Assembly: GCA_030710605.1 (NCBI GenBank)
Contig: CP092874.1
Location: 45,844,665 to 45,908,664, forward strand
DNA from: Cordylochernes scorpioides
Taxonomy: Eukaryota > Arthropoda > Arachnida > Pseudoscorpiones > Chernetidae
Direction: 5' to 3'
DNA length: 64,000 nt
Numbering within the stretch: the stretch's first letter is position 1; each line of letters begins with the position of its first letter. Position numbers and translations under genes: made by a program. The notes under the pieces were generated by a model that was given only the letters and a program-made list of their open reading frames with translations, ran no database searches and was not told the DNA's origin. Of the stretch, positions 22,613-33,320 are shown one piece after another.

Positions 22613-23345
22613 ATGGAGAGTAATGTGCAAATACCAAAATTTGATGGCAAAAATTTTGCCTCTTGGAAATTCTGAATTATTTAAATTCTGGAAGGAAAAG
22701 AATTGGACGCCATTTTGGAAGCTGATCAACCCAAAGAAGAAGAAAAGTTTAAAGAATGGAAAAAAAGGACGCACAAGCCAAAGGTATTCTTACCTGTTCG
22801 ATGACTGATTCCTTAGTTGCCTTGATTTTAACATGTACATGTAAAACTAGCAAGGAAATTTGGAAAGCTCTACATGCCAGATATGAGGGCGATAAAAGGA
22901 AGATAATAATTGAAGCTAGAAATGACGTTTCTAGATAGGTAATGAAAAGGGAAGAAAAATGGGAAGATTATCTCTACAGAGCGGAAAGACGTTTGGAACA
23001 AGCCAGAAATCTAGGCGCTGATATTGAAGACGAAGAGTTTATCACTTCAGTTATAAGAGGTTTACCCCACAAATACAATCTCATCGTACTTCAACTCAGA
23101 AACCAAGAAAATTAACAATTTTTGACTTAAGAAACTCATTAAAACTCTACCACGAAGGATTTTCTAATGATACAAAGAAAGAAAATTCCTCAGCTTTTAA
23201 AGTCTACAGCAAGGATAAATATAAACATTACAAAGAAATGAAAACACCAAAGACATACAAATGTTTCATATGCCACAAACCAGGACACAAGGCAGCTGAA
23301 TGCTGGCACAACCCTGAAAACAAAAAAAAAATACAAATGTAAAGC
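22613..23345 (+). pseudogene. Copia-2 gag remnant
   Basis: From ATGGAGAG at 22613 it reads VQIPKFDGKNFASWK, then GILTCSMTDSLVALIL and EIWKALHARYE, a copia-type gag. A stop lies near 22937 and a frame change follows. A zinc knuckle CFICHKPGHKAAEC is seen near 23265. It is broken in at least three places. Confidence 0.8.
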
Positions 23346-23479
23346 AAACATTTGCATCACAAGGATCAAGTGGCTACAAAGCAAATACACCCAATAAAAA
23401 TTCAAAGGCTACATTTGCCAAAGATGAAAATAGAAATGACTTTGCTAAACTTGTGAAGCAGCAAGACAATCTGGAACAA

Positions 23480-26345
23480 CAATGGATTCTTGACAAAACA
23501 GATTCTTTTTGACAATAAGGGTGAACACATTCAGAATGAAGAAGGAGACACTTTATTAACAGCATCAAAGATTGAAGACTTCTACATAATCAATGAAGGT
23601 ACTGATACATGTCTCTCACCAACCCCAAAAACTTTAAAAATCAGTGACACATCATGGGATATATGGCATAAAAGACTTGGGCACATCAACAAAGAATACA
23701 TGAAAATGATGCAAAACAATGCACTAGCACACAAATTTATCTGCAATACAAGAAAAGATTTGAATTGTGTAACATTCACCCAAGCAAAATTCTGCAAAGC
23801 ACCCAATCTCTTGATCTCCTACATGTTGATCTCATTGGCCCTATACAACCAATCTCAATTGGCAAGGCAAAATACATTCTAACAATAGTGCATGATTATT
23901 CAAGAAAAATATTTACGAACTTTCTTAAATCTAAATCTGACACTCCAGATGCCATCAAGAATTTCATAGAAAGAATTGAGAATTCTTTAGAAAGAAAAGC
24001 AAAATCAATAAGAAGTAATAATGGCCTGGAATTTGTCAATTCTAATCTAGAATCATACTTTACAACCAAGGGTATTGAACACTAGAAAACCACTTTCTAT
24101 TCTCCAGAACAAAATGGAAGATCAGAGAGAGCAAACAGATCTCTTATAGTAGCCACCAGAGCACTCTTGATAGAAGCAGAACTGCCAACAATTTTTTGGG
24201 CTGAAGCCATGGATGCATTCACATACATTAAAAATAGAACCCCATCAAGACATAACAAAAGGTGCACTCCAGAAGAGTTTTTTACAGGAAGAAAGCCAAC
24301 AATTGGGCATTTGAAAATCTTTGGTTGTTTAGCAGAAATGTGGACCCCCAACCACAAAAGATTAAAATTTGAAAAAAGCACCAAAACTGCAATTTTTGTG
24401 GGATACTCCAACAATAGAAAAGCCTATAGAATTTGTAACCCCCAAGATTTCTCTATTACTGAAACCAGAGATGTAAAATTCTTTGAAACAAGAAAAGGAT
24501 CAGAACTTTTAAATCAAGGAAATATAAGATGACCCAAAATTATACCCTAATTAACTTGGGAGATGAAGATTCTGAGGAAAATCCCATCCATCAATAACAG
24601 AAGCAATCTTACAAGAAAATGCTTCATCACCAACTCAACAAAACCATTATGATCTGAGAACTCATCATCCTGGACCTGGATTTATTATGAACCTTCCTTA
24701 CGTGATGTTGAAGAAAAGGATAATGACTCACCTGATTCAAGTTACCAAACTGGTGATACTGTTTTAAAGACATCTCATCAAGGATATTCCATACCTAACT
24801 GCTACAAAGAAGCTATGAATTTACCTGATTCTGAAAAGTGGATAGGAGATATGGAAAAGGAGCTTGACTCTCTAAGGGAACATAAAGTTTGAACACTTCA
24901 ACCTCTTCCCAAAGGCTCTAAAGTAATCAAAAGTAAATGGATTTACACCATCAAGAAAGATGCAACAACACAAGATAGAAAATACAAAGCTAGACTAGTT
25001 GAAACAGGCTACCAACAGAGCTATGGCCAAGACTATAAGGAAATTTCCTCACCAGTCATTAAGAATGACTCACTTAGAGTCATACTAGCATTTGCAGCCA
25101 TCATGCAATATGACATCAAATGTTTTGACATTGTTACTGCATACTTCTATGGGAACCTTGAAGAGACCATTTACATGAAACAACCTGAAGGATTTGAAGT
25201 AAGTGATAATAGCCTAGTTTGAAAATTGAACCAAGCTATATATGGCCTGAAGCAATCAGGTAAAATATGGTATAACACTTTTACCCAATATCTTTTAAAT
25301 AATGGCTTTAAAATATTTTCTGCTGATAAATGTGTATTTTGTTACCAAAATAACATTTCACTCTTAATTCCTGGAATATATGTAGATGACATAATTGCAA
25401 TTTATTGATATGAGAAAATATTGTCTAATGCAATCTCTAAAATATAAAATAAATTTACTGTTAATGAAAATATTGGAGACATCCATTTCCTTGGTATGGA
25501 TATATTTAGGGATAAAAATAATAATAATATTTTCATCAATCAAGAGAGATTTGTTAATGAAATTTTAATAAAATTCAATATGCAGGAGTGTAAACATGGT
25601 TTAACACCACTTGATTTAAACACTAATTTAGCTATATTTGAAAATTCACCTAAATGTGACTTTAAAAAATATCAGGAAATTTTGGGCTCATTAAGGTATT
25701 TGAGTGTAAGAACTAGGCCAGATATAGCTTTACCTTTAACACCTCTATCTAAATATTCAAATGACCCCAGAGAAATTCATATGTCTTCCTTAAAAAGAAT
25801 TATCAGATATCTAAAAGGAACTAAAAGTCTAGGCTTATGTTATACAGGTGAATATGGTACATTCATTAAAGCATTTTGTGATGCTAGTTGGAGAGATGGA
25901 AAAATAAAGAAAAATCTATTACTGGCATTACTACTCATTTAGGCTCATGTCTTATATCATGGATGTCAAAGTCACAAGACAATACTGCTTTATCAACCTG
26001 TGATTCAGAAATGAATGCTTTATTGACCTGCTACAAAAGATGTGTATATTTGAAATACTTAATTGGGGAACCTTTTGCAAGAGTATATCATAAAAATGTT
26101 AATTTTAATATAAAAATTATTTGTGATAACCAATCAGCAATTACCCTTTGCCAAACTGGAGTTACTACTCTTAAAGGTAATCATATAATTAGAACTGTTA
26201 ATTTTTTTTACAAGAAAATATGATTGTTAATAATTATACTATATCATACACACCTTCATCTGATAATTTATCAGACTTTCTTACAAAAGCTGTATCCAAA
26301 GATAAACTAAGAAATACTTTAAAAATGATTAATGTTGTATAAACA
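23480..26345 (+). pseudogene. Copia-2 pol remnant (IN-RT-RNase H)
   Basis: Pre-integrase motif WHKRLGHINKEYM is near 23660. The integrase core is at 23810-24530 (DYSRKIF, FYSPEQNGRSERANR, then a chromo-like FVGYSNNRKAYRI). RT is at 24830-25420: DIVTAYFYGNLEE, AIYGLKQSGKIWY and catalytic YVDDII near 25381. RNase H is at about 25860-26220 (FCDASW, STCDSEMNAL, DNQSAI). The protease is not clearly seen. Stops occur near 23882, 24085, 24532, 24890, 25223 and 25408. Confidence 0.87.
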
Positions 26346-26379
26346 ATTTTAAAAAGGTATTGTTTACTTATTTGAATAT

Positions 26380-26427
26380 ATATATTACTAATGGTATATA
26401 TATATATATACCATTAGTAATATATAT
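26380..26427. repeat. AT palindrome
   Basis: TATTACTAATGGTATA is followed at once by its reverse complement, centred on a TA run at about 26403. It could be a hairpin insertion or a replication-slippage palindrome. Confidence 0.6.
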
Positions 26428-26437
26428 TTAATAATAT

Positions 26438-26948
26438 TGAAGCGATGCAGCAGAGAAATAGAAGAGAAGACGTGGGGAAGCCAAGAGAGAAGGTATGCCG
26501 GGGTTCCTTCAGGGAAGTGTGGATTGACAAAATTCCAGAGGGGAGGGGGCAGCAGACGGTCGGGAGTCCAGCTGGTGCCGCGGTGGAAGGAAGTCGGCCT
26601 GCCTGCCGGGAGATTGGTGTGTGCCGACCAGACATGGCAGTCTGGGGGAAGAAGTCTGTCTGGTGACAACGGGACCCGCAAGCAAGGAGAACGGCGGTGG
26701 TGACAACAGACGCAGCAGGTGGGCACCGAACGTGTGGCCGTATGGACTGACCGGGAAGACGGTAGCGGAGAAGGATCCCTCTAGTGGCGGACATTGAAGG
26801 CAAGTTAATCTTCTACTGTATAGTTACTTATCTACTCTTTTAAGCTCTTGTAATAAATATACCGCACTAAGCTGTATCCTAAAGAATTCACATTGTCTTC
26901 TCAGTAAACCTTGAACGCAAACATCGACGGCTGAGAAGCGTCGTAACA
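26438..26948 (+). repeat. solo LTR of a Gypsy-4-like element
   Basis: 511 bp from TGAAGCGATGC to GTCGTAACA, flanked by ATAT on both sides (4-bp duplication). The last 220 bp or so match the LTR at 62434-62830 in inverted orientation (shared GTGTGGCCGTATGGACTG and AATAAATATACCG). The first part differs, as U3 regions do. It lies within Copia-2, so it is younger than Copia-2. Confidence 0.8.
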
Positions 26949-27185
26949 ATATATATGTAATTAGTAATATATATTTTTGCTTATCCCTAGTACACGTGGT
27001 ACAGGCCATGATAATCATGGCGGGTAGTTAGCGACTGCTTTTTACTGTAAGCGCACCACATGTCTACACATGTGAAAGTAGTTCGACTTTGCACTTACAA
27101 ATGTGCCAGAGCCCCGTTTGGTTACTTGCACTCGCTGGTGGGGTTGGACTTTTGCAAGAATGGGGGGGCATTGGAGCATTTTTTT

Positions 27186-27282
27186 TTAACAGAAAAAAGT
27201 GTCCAATGCGGGGATCGAACCCGGGTCGTAGTGGTCAAAAACCAAACGGTTTAACCAGCTTTCCACCGACCCCCCATGGTAT
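27186..27282 (-). repeat. tRNA-derived SINE head
   Basis: On the minus strand, GGGGTCGGTGGAAAGCTGG carries an A-box-like TGGAAAGCTGG, and about 35 nt later GGTTCGATCCC is a good B box, the internal Pol III promoter of tRNAs. The region between does not fold into a full tRNA. A T-rich stretch follows. It is most likely a SINE, not a working tRNA gene. Confidence 0.5.
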
Positions 27283-27574
27283 ATTTTGATTGTATTAAAC
27301 ATAATTTCGATGATATAAAATATGATCATTTTGGATAAATTTAATATGTGTGTTTTAAGCTTTATTTCATACTGTGTATCATAAAATTCCAAACTTTGGA
27401 ATCATTCTATTTGTAAACTAAGCAGCCATATTGAAGGCGCGGTGAATTATGGGAGGCAACCATGAGGTGACGGTGACGTCACGACCTGTCGGCCACCAGC
27501 CCGACGATGTTTGAACTTTAAACTTTAATTTAATTGAATTAATGGAAAATATTCCCCAAAATTACGGGGGGATT

Positions 27575-27871
27575 TGTTGCAAATATGTTGCCTATAATTT
27601 TGTGTAACATTTATATTTAATATTTTAAAATATTCCTTATTGTTTTCAAATTTTAAGTATGATTAAAATTTACAATTATAAATAATATTCTATGAAAGAA
27701 GAAAAACAACGGAGAAGAGAAAAAGGTAAACAGAAGAACAGGCAAGAACAGATACTTTACGTGGCTCTTATATATCCTTTCTTTTAATTTTATATGTTGA
27801 TAAATATTTCAATGATTATATAACTGACGTGATCCCTATCTTCCCATTTAAACACCCACAAAAAACCAACA
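27575..27871 (+). repeat. Copia-2 3' LTR
   Basis: 297 bp, partner of 22187-22483, preceded by a polypurine tract containing GGGGGGA. Confidence 0.9.
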
Positions 27872-27959
27872 GAGTGTGCCGCATATTTTAAATATCGCCT
27901 ATAAAAATTAATCATGCCAAGAAAAGTTCGAAAGTCAAGAACACTTTCTGGTAACTTTT

Positions 27960-28192
27960 AATCAACCATTGTTTGTACTTATACAGACAAATATTTTTAA
28001 ATCTTCCGATATAATAAGATATCCTATAGAAAATGCAATAATATAACAACAAATACAGATTTTGAAAAATTCATTCCGAGAACATATTATATTTAGTCTT
28101 TCAAAAATAATTTTGAGATGCCTAGCATGTTTTTCTTCACTAGTCGATGCAATTAATATATCGTCTAAATAGGCCAATAGGCCCCATAAAAC

Positions 28193-28236
<44 letters not shown>

Positions 28237-28590
28237 TAGATAAATCTTTGAAAAATGGTGCATTCTTCAGGCCAAAGTTTATCATTTTCCTCAATTGGTA
28301 TTTGAAAATAGGCTTTCTCAGCACACTCACAGATCAACTTAGGAAAATATTGTGTCTTTTAAAATACGGTGAAAATTTTCACACAATGCGTGGTATAGGA
28401 TATATGTCTGTAACAGTTCTTGCATTAAGTTGTCTATAGTCAGCACATAATTGGAAAGAATAATCTTTATTGGTAACGATATGTAGTGGATTTGCCCAAT
28501 AAGATTTCGATGGGCGTATGATATTACAGCTTAAATTTTAATACCTGTCAGCAATTGCAAGTCGCCTTTGAATGTACAGGAGTTCCTTCA
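27960..28590 (-). pseudogene. gypsy RT remnant split by a CA repeat
   Basis: On the minus strand, from 28520, SYWANPLHIVTNKDYSFQLC runs into ADYRQLNARTVTDIYPIPRI, an RT block 1-3 signature. After a gap, FGLKNAPFFKDL is interrupted by a (CA)n run. AYLDDILIASTSEEKHARHL follows with catalytic YLDD intact, and then a weak GYLIISEDL. Upstream GTPVHSKA near 28575 fits the pre-RT linker. It is an isolated relic with no LTRs seen. Confidence 0.75.
28195..28232. repeat. (CA)n microsatellite
   Basis: About 19 CA units lie inside the gypsy RT relic and replace part of its coding sequence. Confidence 0.95.
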
Positions 28591-29155
28591 GTTATTATGA
28601 AATATTTTAGAAAATGTTCAGATTTAGTCGAAAATAATACAGGTTTGGCTATATTAAAGTAATTGGATAGCAATATTGAAAATTATCATTATTTCAGAGA
28701 GTCACTATATTGCTATGTTCTCTAAATAGATGTTATAACCCCATATATCACTATAAATTGGTGTATTCATCATCAATTATATTATACCAATAAGTAAGTA
28801 AAATTTATTAAGGAAATCAGAATCAAGGTTAAAATTTTGACATCATAGGATTCAATTTCTGAACCATTGGTTTCAAAAAACGAACATTCTGATCGTCGAA
28901 ATATCATCCAATAAAAACGCAGTTTATTTTTCGATACAAAATATGCCGTTTATTTTATTTGAAGGTTGAATATTAGAGATTGATATTTAAAAAGAAAATA
29001 GTGCACAAAATAAGTCATCTGTTCCTGAAATATTTTTGTTATTTTCTCGAAATATGTAAAAAGACTTATTTTAGTGGCTTAGTATACTGTTAAAACCATC
29101 AGGTCAAATGTTGAAAACATAAAAAGATAGATAGGTTGATATATATATAGAGAAA
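28591..29155. other. AT-rich spacer, nothing recognised
   Basis: No product or repeat identified. Confidence 0.5.
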
Positions 29156-29159
29156 TAAC

Positions 29160-29200
29160 TAACGACTTTCAAAGGCCTCTCGTCCTTCTCATCAACTTCA
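29160..29200 (-). ncRNA. orphan hammerhead-like motif
   Basis: The minus strand reads TTGATGA (CUGANGA with C3 changed to U). A 5-bp stem GAAGG/CCTTT with an 8-nt loop follows, then GAAA and GTCG. The layout matches the PLE motifs. No inverted partner was found, so this is probably a fragment of a PLE terminal repeat. Confidence 0.4.
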
Positions 29201-29481
29201 ATACCACCAACCAATAGCAATGATAGACACCAATGTATAAATAACAGGCTCTTCATCCTTTAAAGAGTAGTATAGTAGAAGATATGTATAAAGATTTAGA
29301 TAATCTCCGCAATGAAGATTTTCAGGCAATCCATTATTACTTTAAACATATTATTTTTAAAACTAAACATTTTCTTTTTGGAGTATATTATCTATCATAT
29401 ATACTCGTAGATACTAGGTTAACAGAGTTTACAGTTGTAAAGTTTGAAACTATCTCCTCCGAAGTTACTTAACTATCAAAA

Positions 29482-29571
29482 TTCGAAACTATTATAGAAG
29501 CGTATGATTCTTTTTAAAAAATAAACAATTTCTACTGTCCTTTCTGCAATGGAAAAACTAATTGGAGGGTA
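29482..29571 (+). repeat. diverged arm fragment of the 52.8-kb palindrome family
   Basis: AAACTATTATAGAAGCGTA and CAATTTCTACTGTCCTTTC closely match the left arm at 52809-52895. Only one arm is present. Confidence 0.65.
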
Positions 29572-29689
29572 TATATAATGGCCATTTATATACCAAATAT
29601 TTCGTTATTTTTTGCTTCACATGACCTTTTATTTTGCAAATGTTAATAGATTTATTTATTTCTAATTTATTCGATTTTACAATCGTAGA

Positions 29690-29945
29690 TTTCTCGTTTG
29701 TTTTTAAAACACGTTCTTTTTGTATTATTACTTCTTTGGGTCCTTCAGATAACAACCTTCCCTTCATTCTGAAGAGGCATCTGTTGGTTTTTGCTATGAA
29801 TATAAATAAATACTAAAGGCCAAACCTTTGCTAGAGTGGGTCTCTTGCTACAAGAGACTGTGTTTACACATGGACAGCTCTATGTGGATTTTTATCAAGT
29901 GCGAATTTTGGATAGCATACAGGTAAAGTTGAACCAACATATATA
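29690..29945 (+). pseudogene. Helitron helicase C-terminus, relic 1
   Basis: LGPSDNNLPFILKRH, FAMNINKY and, after shifts, a GQLYV-like ACTWTALCG region and VRILDSIQVKLNQ. These match the C-terminal SPSD..LPF.LKR, MTINK and GQLYVALSRV blocks of Rep-helicase Helitron proteins. Only the tail of the protein is present, with stops. Confidence 0.7.
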
Positions 29946-30062
29946 TAAAACTAGAATTGCAATTTTATTTTCGGATTTCTATTTTTTTTTTCAATTCAAA
30001 TGTATTTAAAAAGGAAGATCAAGAGGAAAGTGGTGAGTTTCTTTATTGAGCTGTGCACAAGC

Positions 30063-30089
30063 TTTCGGACGTCACCCGTCCTTCATCAG
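30063..30089 (-). ncRNA. hammerhead-like motif, left arm
   Basis: On the minus strand: CTGATGA, an extra A, GGAC/GTCC stem with 7-nt loop, GAAA. AGC…GCT could form stem III, but I find no good stem I. Confidence 0.45.
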
Positions 30090-30514
30090 GTTTTAACATG
30101 AATAAGAAGATGCTATATTTATAAGCGACAGTTTAAAAGTATTGAAAATATTAAAAACAATCTGATGCACGCCCGCGAGAGCACATGCTAATAACAAAAT
30201 AAAATATTTTCAATTTTACTCTGTATAAATATTATTTTGAGTTTTTATAAAGAATATCAGCCCGTTGAAAATCTGTATACCTAAGACGAAGTGAGAATGG
30301 CGGACTTTCTCACTTCGTCTTAGGTATACAGATTTTCAACGGGCTGATATTCTTTATAAAAATTCAAAATAATATTTATACAGAGTAAAATTGAAAATAT
30401 TTTATTTTGTTATTAGCATGTGCTCTCGCGGGCGTGCATCAGATTGTTTTTAATATTTTCAATACTTTTAAACTGTCGCTTATAAATATAGCATCTTCTT
30501 ATTCATGTTAAAAC

Positions 30515-30556
30515 CTGATGAAGGACGGGTGACGTCCGAAAGCTTGTGCACAGCTC
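30515..30556 (+). ncRNA. hammerhead-like motif, right arm
   Basis: CTGATGA at 30515-30521, an extra A, GGAC/GTCC stem II, GAAA at 30538-30541, then AGC…GCTC as a possible stem III and cleavage site. It is the inverted twin of 30063-30089. Confidence 0.45.
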
Positions 30557-30999
30557 AATAAAGAAACTCACCACTTTCCTCTTGATCTTCCTTTTTATAC
30601 TTCAAAAGTGGCTATATCTCTTCTACCATGTCAAATGTATTTATTTAAATTTTCACCAATGGCTATATTTCCTCACCAGAAATTGCTTACCAAACATGAG
30701 AATGTGGAGGAGCAAAAAAACTACTTTTTTTTTCATTTTGAATATATTAATATAAATTTTACCAATGCTCATAGTTTTTGACCTTAAAGATTTTTTTTGT
30801 ATTATTTGTTCTCTAATAAACTATTTATTTTCAATTATTTCGAATTTGGTCTTCTCTTTATTTTATTTTTTTCCACTGCTCTATACATAAATTTTGTACA
30901 TTTCAGTTGCCACCGTCGCCTCTGTAATACCTTTTTAGCGATAAAGTTGTATTTAAACAACAATCAACTATCTAAATTTGATTTTTAAAAGGGTCGAAT

Positions 31000-31083
31000 T
31001 ATCGATAGCGTCGAATTACTGTTTTTATATGAGAGGCCATAGTTTAGGACACCAAAACAGGGTCGAATTTTCGAGGTTATACT
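31000..31083 (+). repeat. pogo/Tigger-like terminal fragment, copy 1
   Basis: It ends GGTCGAATTTTCGAGGTTAT then ACTG followed by TA. This resembles the right terminal repeat of pogo/Tigger elements (CAGT…ACTG with TA target). The opposite end was not found. A second copy ends at 32278. Confidence 0.4.
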
Positions 31084-31084
31084 G

Positions 31085-31123
31085 TATATATAAAACTAGA
31101 AGTGTAGTTTTTAATAAGGTCCT
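31085..31123 (+). pseudogene. Helitron C-terminal tail, relic 2
   Basis: In frame, KTRSVVFNKVL then stop, matching the NVVYKEVL end typical of Helitron helicases. The rest of the protein is replaced by the pogo-like fragment. Confidence 0.5.
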
Positions 31124-31483
31124 TTGAATGAATTCATTCCATTCATACGTTGTCTTATCTGCAATATAGTTGTGTTGTTTGCAATTTTATTTGCTTATTT
31201 GTTGAATTTTATTTTTTTTCACTCTAAATATATTTATTTAAAATTTTAAACCATCGTCTATAGTTTCTTTCCTGAAATTGCTTACCAAACATGAGTCAGT
31301 GTTTCCTCTGTGTTAACAGTGTGGAGTGTAAGATTGTGGAGGAGCAAAATAACTCCCTACTGGACTTATCAATAGCTATACTCCCAGAGGAATGCCTCCA
31401 CAAGAGTTAAACTCTAGGTTGTTGCTATTGTTATGCTTCTGAGAAATTATAATCCTAAACAGGATCTTTAAAATGGCACACGT

Positions 31484-31830
31484 ATGGTGATACAGTGCAT
31501 GTGCTCTCATGTCCTTGAAGTACAAATACTGACAGGGACCTATGTTGGACACACTGTATTGGTGTCAAAAATATCTTTAGCTCCTTCAGATATTAACCTT
31601 CACTTCATTCTGAAGAGGCATCAGTTTTCACTAAGGTTGGCTTTTCCTATGACTATAAATAAGGCTCGAGGCCAAATATTTGGGTTCTTGCTACAAGAGC
31701 CTGTGTTTACGCATGGACAGCTCTATGTGGCTTTTTCACTATGCGAACTTTAGATAGCAATACATCTAAAGTTGAACCCATGTATATATTAAACTATAAA
31801 TTTAGTTTTTGACGAGGTCCTTTAAATTAA
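31484..31830 (+). pseudogene. Helitron helicase C-terminus, relic 3
   Basis: An open frame of 89 codons reads HVLEVQILTGTYVGHTVLV, LAPSDINLHFILKRHQFSLR, LAFPMTINKARGQIFGF, PVFTHGQLYVAFS. A stop at 31753 is followed in frame by IHLKLN…NLVFDEVL and a stop. This is the last part of the Pif1-type helicase of Helitron Rep-helicase proteins. It is the best-preserved of the four relics. The Rep domain is absent. Confidence 0.8.
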
Positions 31831-32199
31831 TTCCTTTAATATGTCGTCTCCTCTGCAATATAGTTGCAACTTTACTTTTTTATTTATTTTTTATTTTATT
31901 TTTTATTTTAAATAAATTTATTTGAACTTTTCACCAAAGCTTATAGTTTCTCACCAGAAAGGATTTTTTTTTGTATTAATTGTTTGTTAATAAACTATTT
32001 ATTTTCAATTATTTTTACTTACTCATTTTTTTCACTGCTCTATACATAAATTTTGTACATTTAAGCCGGCGCCGCCCGCCTCTGTAATACCCTTTTAGGG
32101 GCGAGGTTATATTTGAACAACAATCAGCTCTCGAAATTTGAATTTTAAAATGTTCGAATTATCGGAAGTGTCGAATTATCGATAGTGTCGAATTACAGT

Positions 32200-32322
32200 T
32201 TTATTATATGATAGGCTGTAGGTCGGGACAACCGAACATGGTCGAAATATCATGGGTCGAATTAACAAGGTTATACTGTATATATAAAATTATAAATGTA
32301 GATTTTTATGGGACCCTTTAAA
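32200..32322 (+). repeat. pogo-like end plus Helitron tail, copy 2
   Basis: AACAAGGTTATACTG ends at 32278, then KIINVDFYGTL and a stop at 32285-32322. This is the fourth relic of the Helitron protein end. Confidence 0.4.
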
Positions 32323-32665
32323 TTAATTTATTCCTTTTATACACACACACACGTTGTCTTATCTTTAATATAGTTGTGTTTGCAACTTTATTTTTTGATT
32401 GGTTAAATTTTTCTTTTTTTTTTCTCTTTAAATAATTTTTTTTAGGTATAGGCACAAATGCCTATAGTTTCTCACCTGAAAGGATTTTTTTGGTATTATT
32501 TTTTCACTAATAAACTATTTTAAGAAAAGGCATATCCTTATCGTGCAACTGAAAGTTGCTGATGGCTTTCGCCATCTATCGGAATAAATATCAACTATTC
32601 TCGTTGATTTTTAATTATTCCAGAATTGGCCAAATACCCATTCTTGAGAAATCAAGAAAAGCTAA

Positions 32666-32705
32666 CCACGGACGCGTTTCGGGTTGTTGGCCCTCATCAG
32701 CTTGG
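32666..32705 (-). ncRNA. hammerhead ribozyme motif, intact core
   Basis: On the minus strand: stem I strand CCAAG, CTGATGA, stem II GGGC with loop CAACA and ACCC (last pair mismatched), GAAA, then CGCGTC and stem I strand CGTGG. All invariant core bases are present and C precedes the cleavage point. Stem III is the self-complementary ACGCGT, which favours pairing between two molecules. Stem I has one A-G mismatch. Confidence 0.65.
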
Positions 32706-32815
32706 TGCAAGCTGTAGTTAACGACCAAAAAAAATTGGTCATTAAGGAATCCTGAAAATGACCATGAAAATGAATTAATGACCAATTTTTTTTGGTCTTT
32801 GAGGTACAGCTTGCA

Positions 32816-32855
32816 CCACGATGATGAGGGCCAACAGCCCGAAACGCGTCCGTGG
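32816..32855 (+). ncRNA. hammerhead ribozyme motif, core C3 mutated
   Basis: Stem I CCACG/CGTGG is perfect (5 bp) and stem II GGGC/GCCC with loop CAACA is perfect. GAAA and CGCGTC are present. The core reads ATGATGA instead of CTGATGA, so the invariant C is lost and cleavage should fail. Confidence 0.6.
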
Positions 32856-33320
32856 ATTAATCAAGAATGGGTATTTGGCCAATTCTGGAATAATTAAAAA
32901 TCAACGAGAATAGTTGATATTTATTCCGATAGATGGCGCAAGCCATCAGCAACTTTCAGTTGCACGATAAGGATATGCCTTTTTCTTAATTTATGCACCT
33001 TATCCCAGTACAATATTACATTTGTACTATTTTTTCACAATAAACTATTATCAATTATTTGATTATCGGTCTTCTCTTTATTTACCTATTTTCCCCACTG
33101 CTCTATATATTAATTTTATAATGTGTTGTTAATTATAAGGTTTGTTATGGATGATATGATTCCATTCTCATTTTTGATATAGAAATATATAAGATCTGCC
33201 CGAATGTATATACTTTTATTATAAAGTATTTTTTACCCACCCTTATATTTGAAATGCTACTTCTTGGAAATAAGATTACACCCATTGCAATTTTTAAGTC
33301 ACTATTTATACTCTTAATGT

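Larger units (their letters stand above)
22187..27871 (+). mobile_element. Copia-2: near full-length copia element with secondary insertions
   Basis: Two 297-bp LTRs (about 93-94% identical by hand) flank a half-tRNA-iMet primer site, gag, integrase, RT and RNase H, with integrase before RT as in copia. Flanking 5-mers are GAATG on the left and GAGTG on the right, a target duplication with one mismatch. Between pol and the 3' LTR lie a palindrome, a gypsy solo LTR (26438-26948) and a tRNA-derived SINE-like segment. Pol has many stops, so the copy is dead. Confidence 0.9.
30009..30630 (+). mobile_element. palindromic non-coding insertion with hammerhead-like motifs
   Basis: TCAAATGTATTTA at 29996-30008 is repeated at 30631-30643 (13-bp duplication). 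The insert is a palindrome of two arms of about 290 bp, centred near 30304, plus a 34-nt tail at the right (30597-30630). Each arm carries CTGATGA…GAAA. There is no open frame. It disrupts a Helitron repeat unit that can be followed on both sides. Confidence 0.8.
30818..32330 (+). repeat. head-to-tail repeat units with Helitron tails
   Basis: The phrase AATAAACTATTTATTTTCAA followed by CACTGCTCTATACATAAATT occurs near 30818 and 31990, and a diverged copy near 33040. Downstream of each lies a CCTCTGTAATACC block, a pogo-like end (near 31080 and 32275) and a Helitron protein tail. The unit is about 1.17 kb. Inserted palindromes interrupt the array. Confidence 0.65.
32520..33027 (+). mobile_element. 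palindromic hammerhead element, copy A
   Basis: A 22-23-bp duplication (32497-32519 and 33028-33049, one extra T on the left) flanks two inverted arms and a 38-nt right-hand tail (32990-33027). Arms start GGCATATCC-like and meet in a TTGGTC-rich centre near 32760. Each arm contains one 40-nt hammerhead unit. No coding frame. Its ends (GGATATGCCTTTTTCTTAA) match the element at 53633, so the two form one family. Confidence 0.82.

Noticed and set aside
27186..27282. Possible functional tRNA gene
   Set aside because: B box is good, but the acceptor, D and anticodon arms do not pair properly. A SINE head fits better.
28195..28232. VCVCVC peptide within the gypsy RT relic
   Set aside because: It is the translation of a CA microsatellite, not a protein feature.
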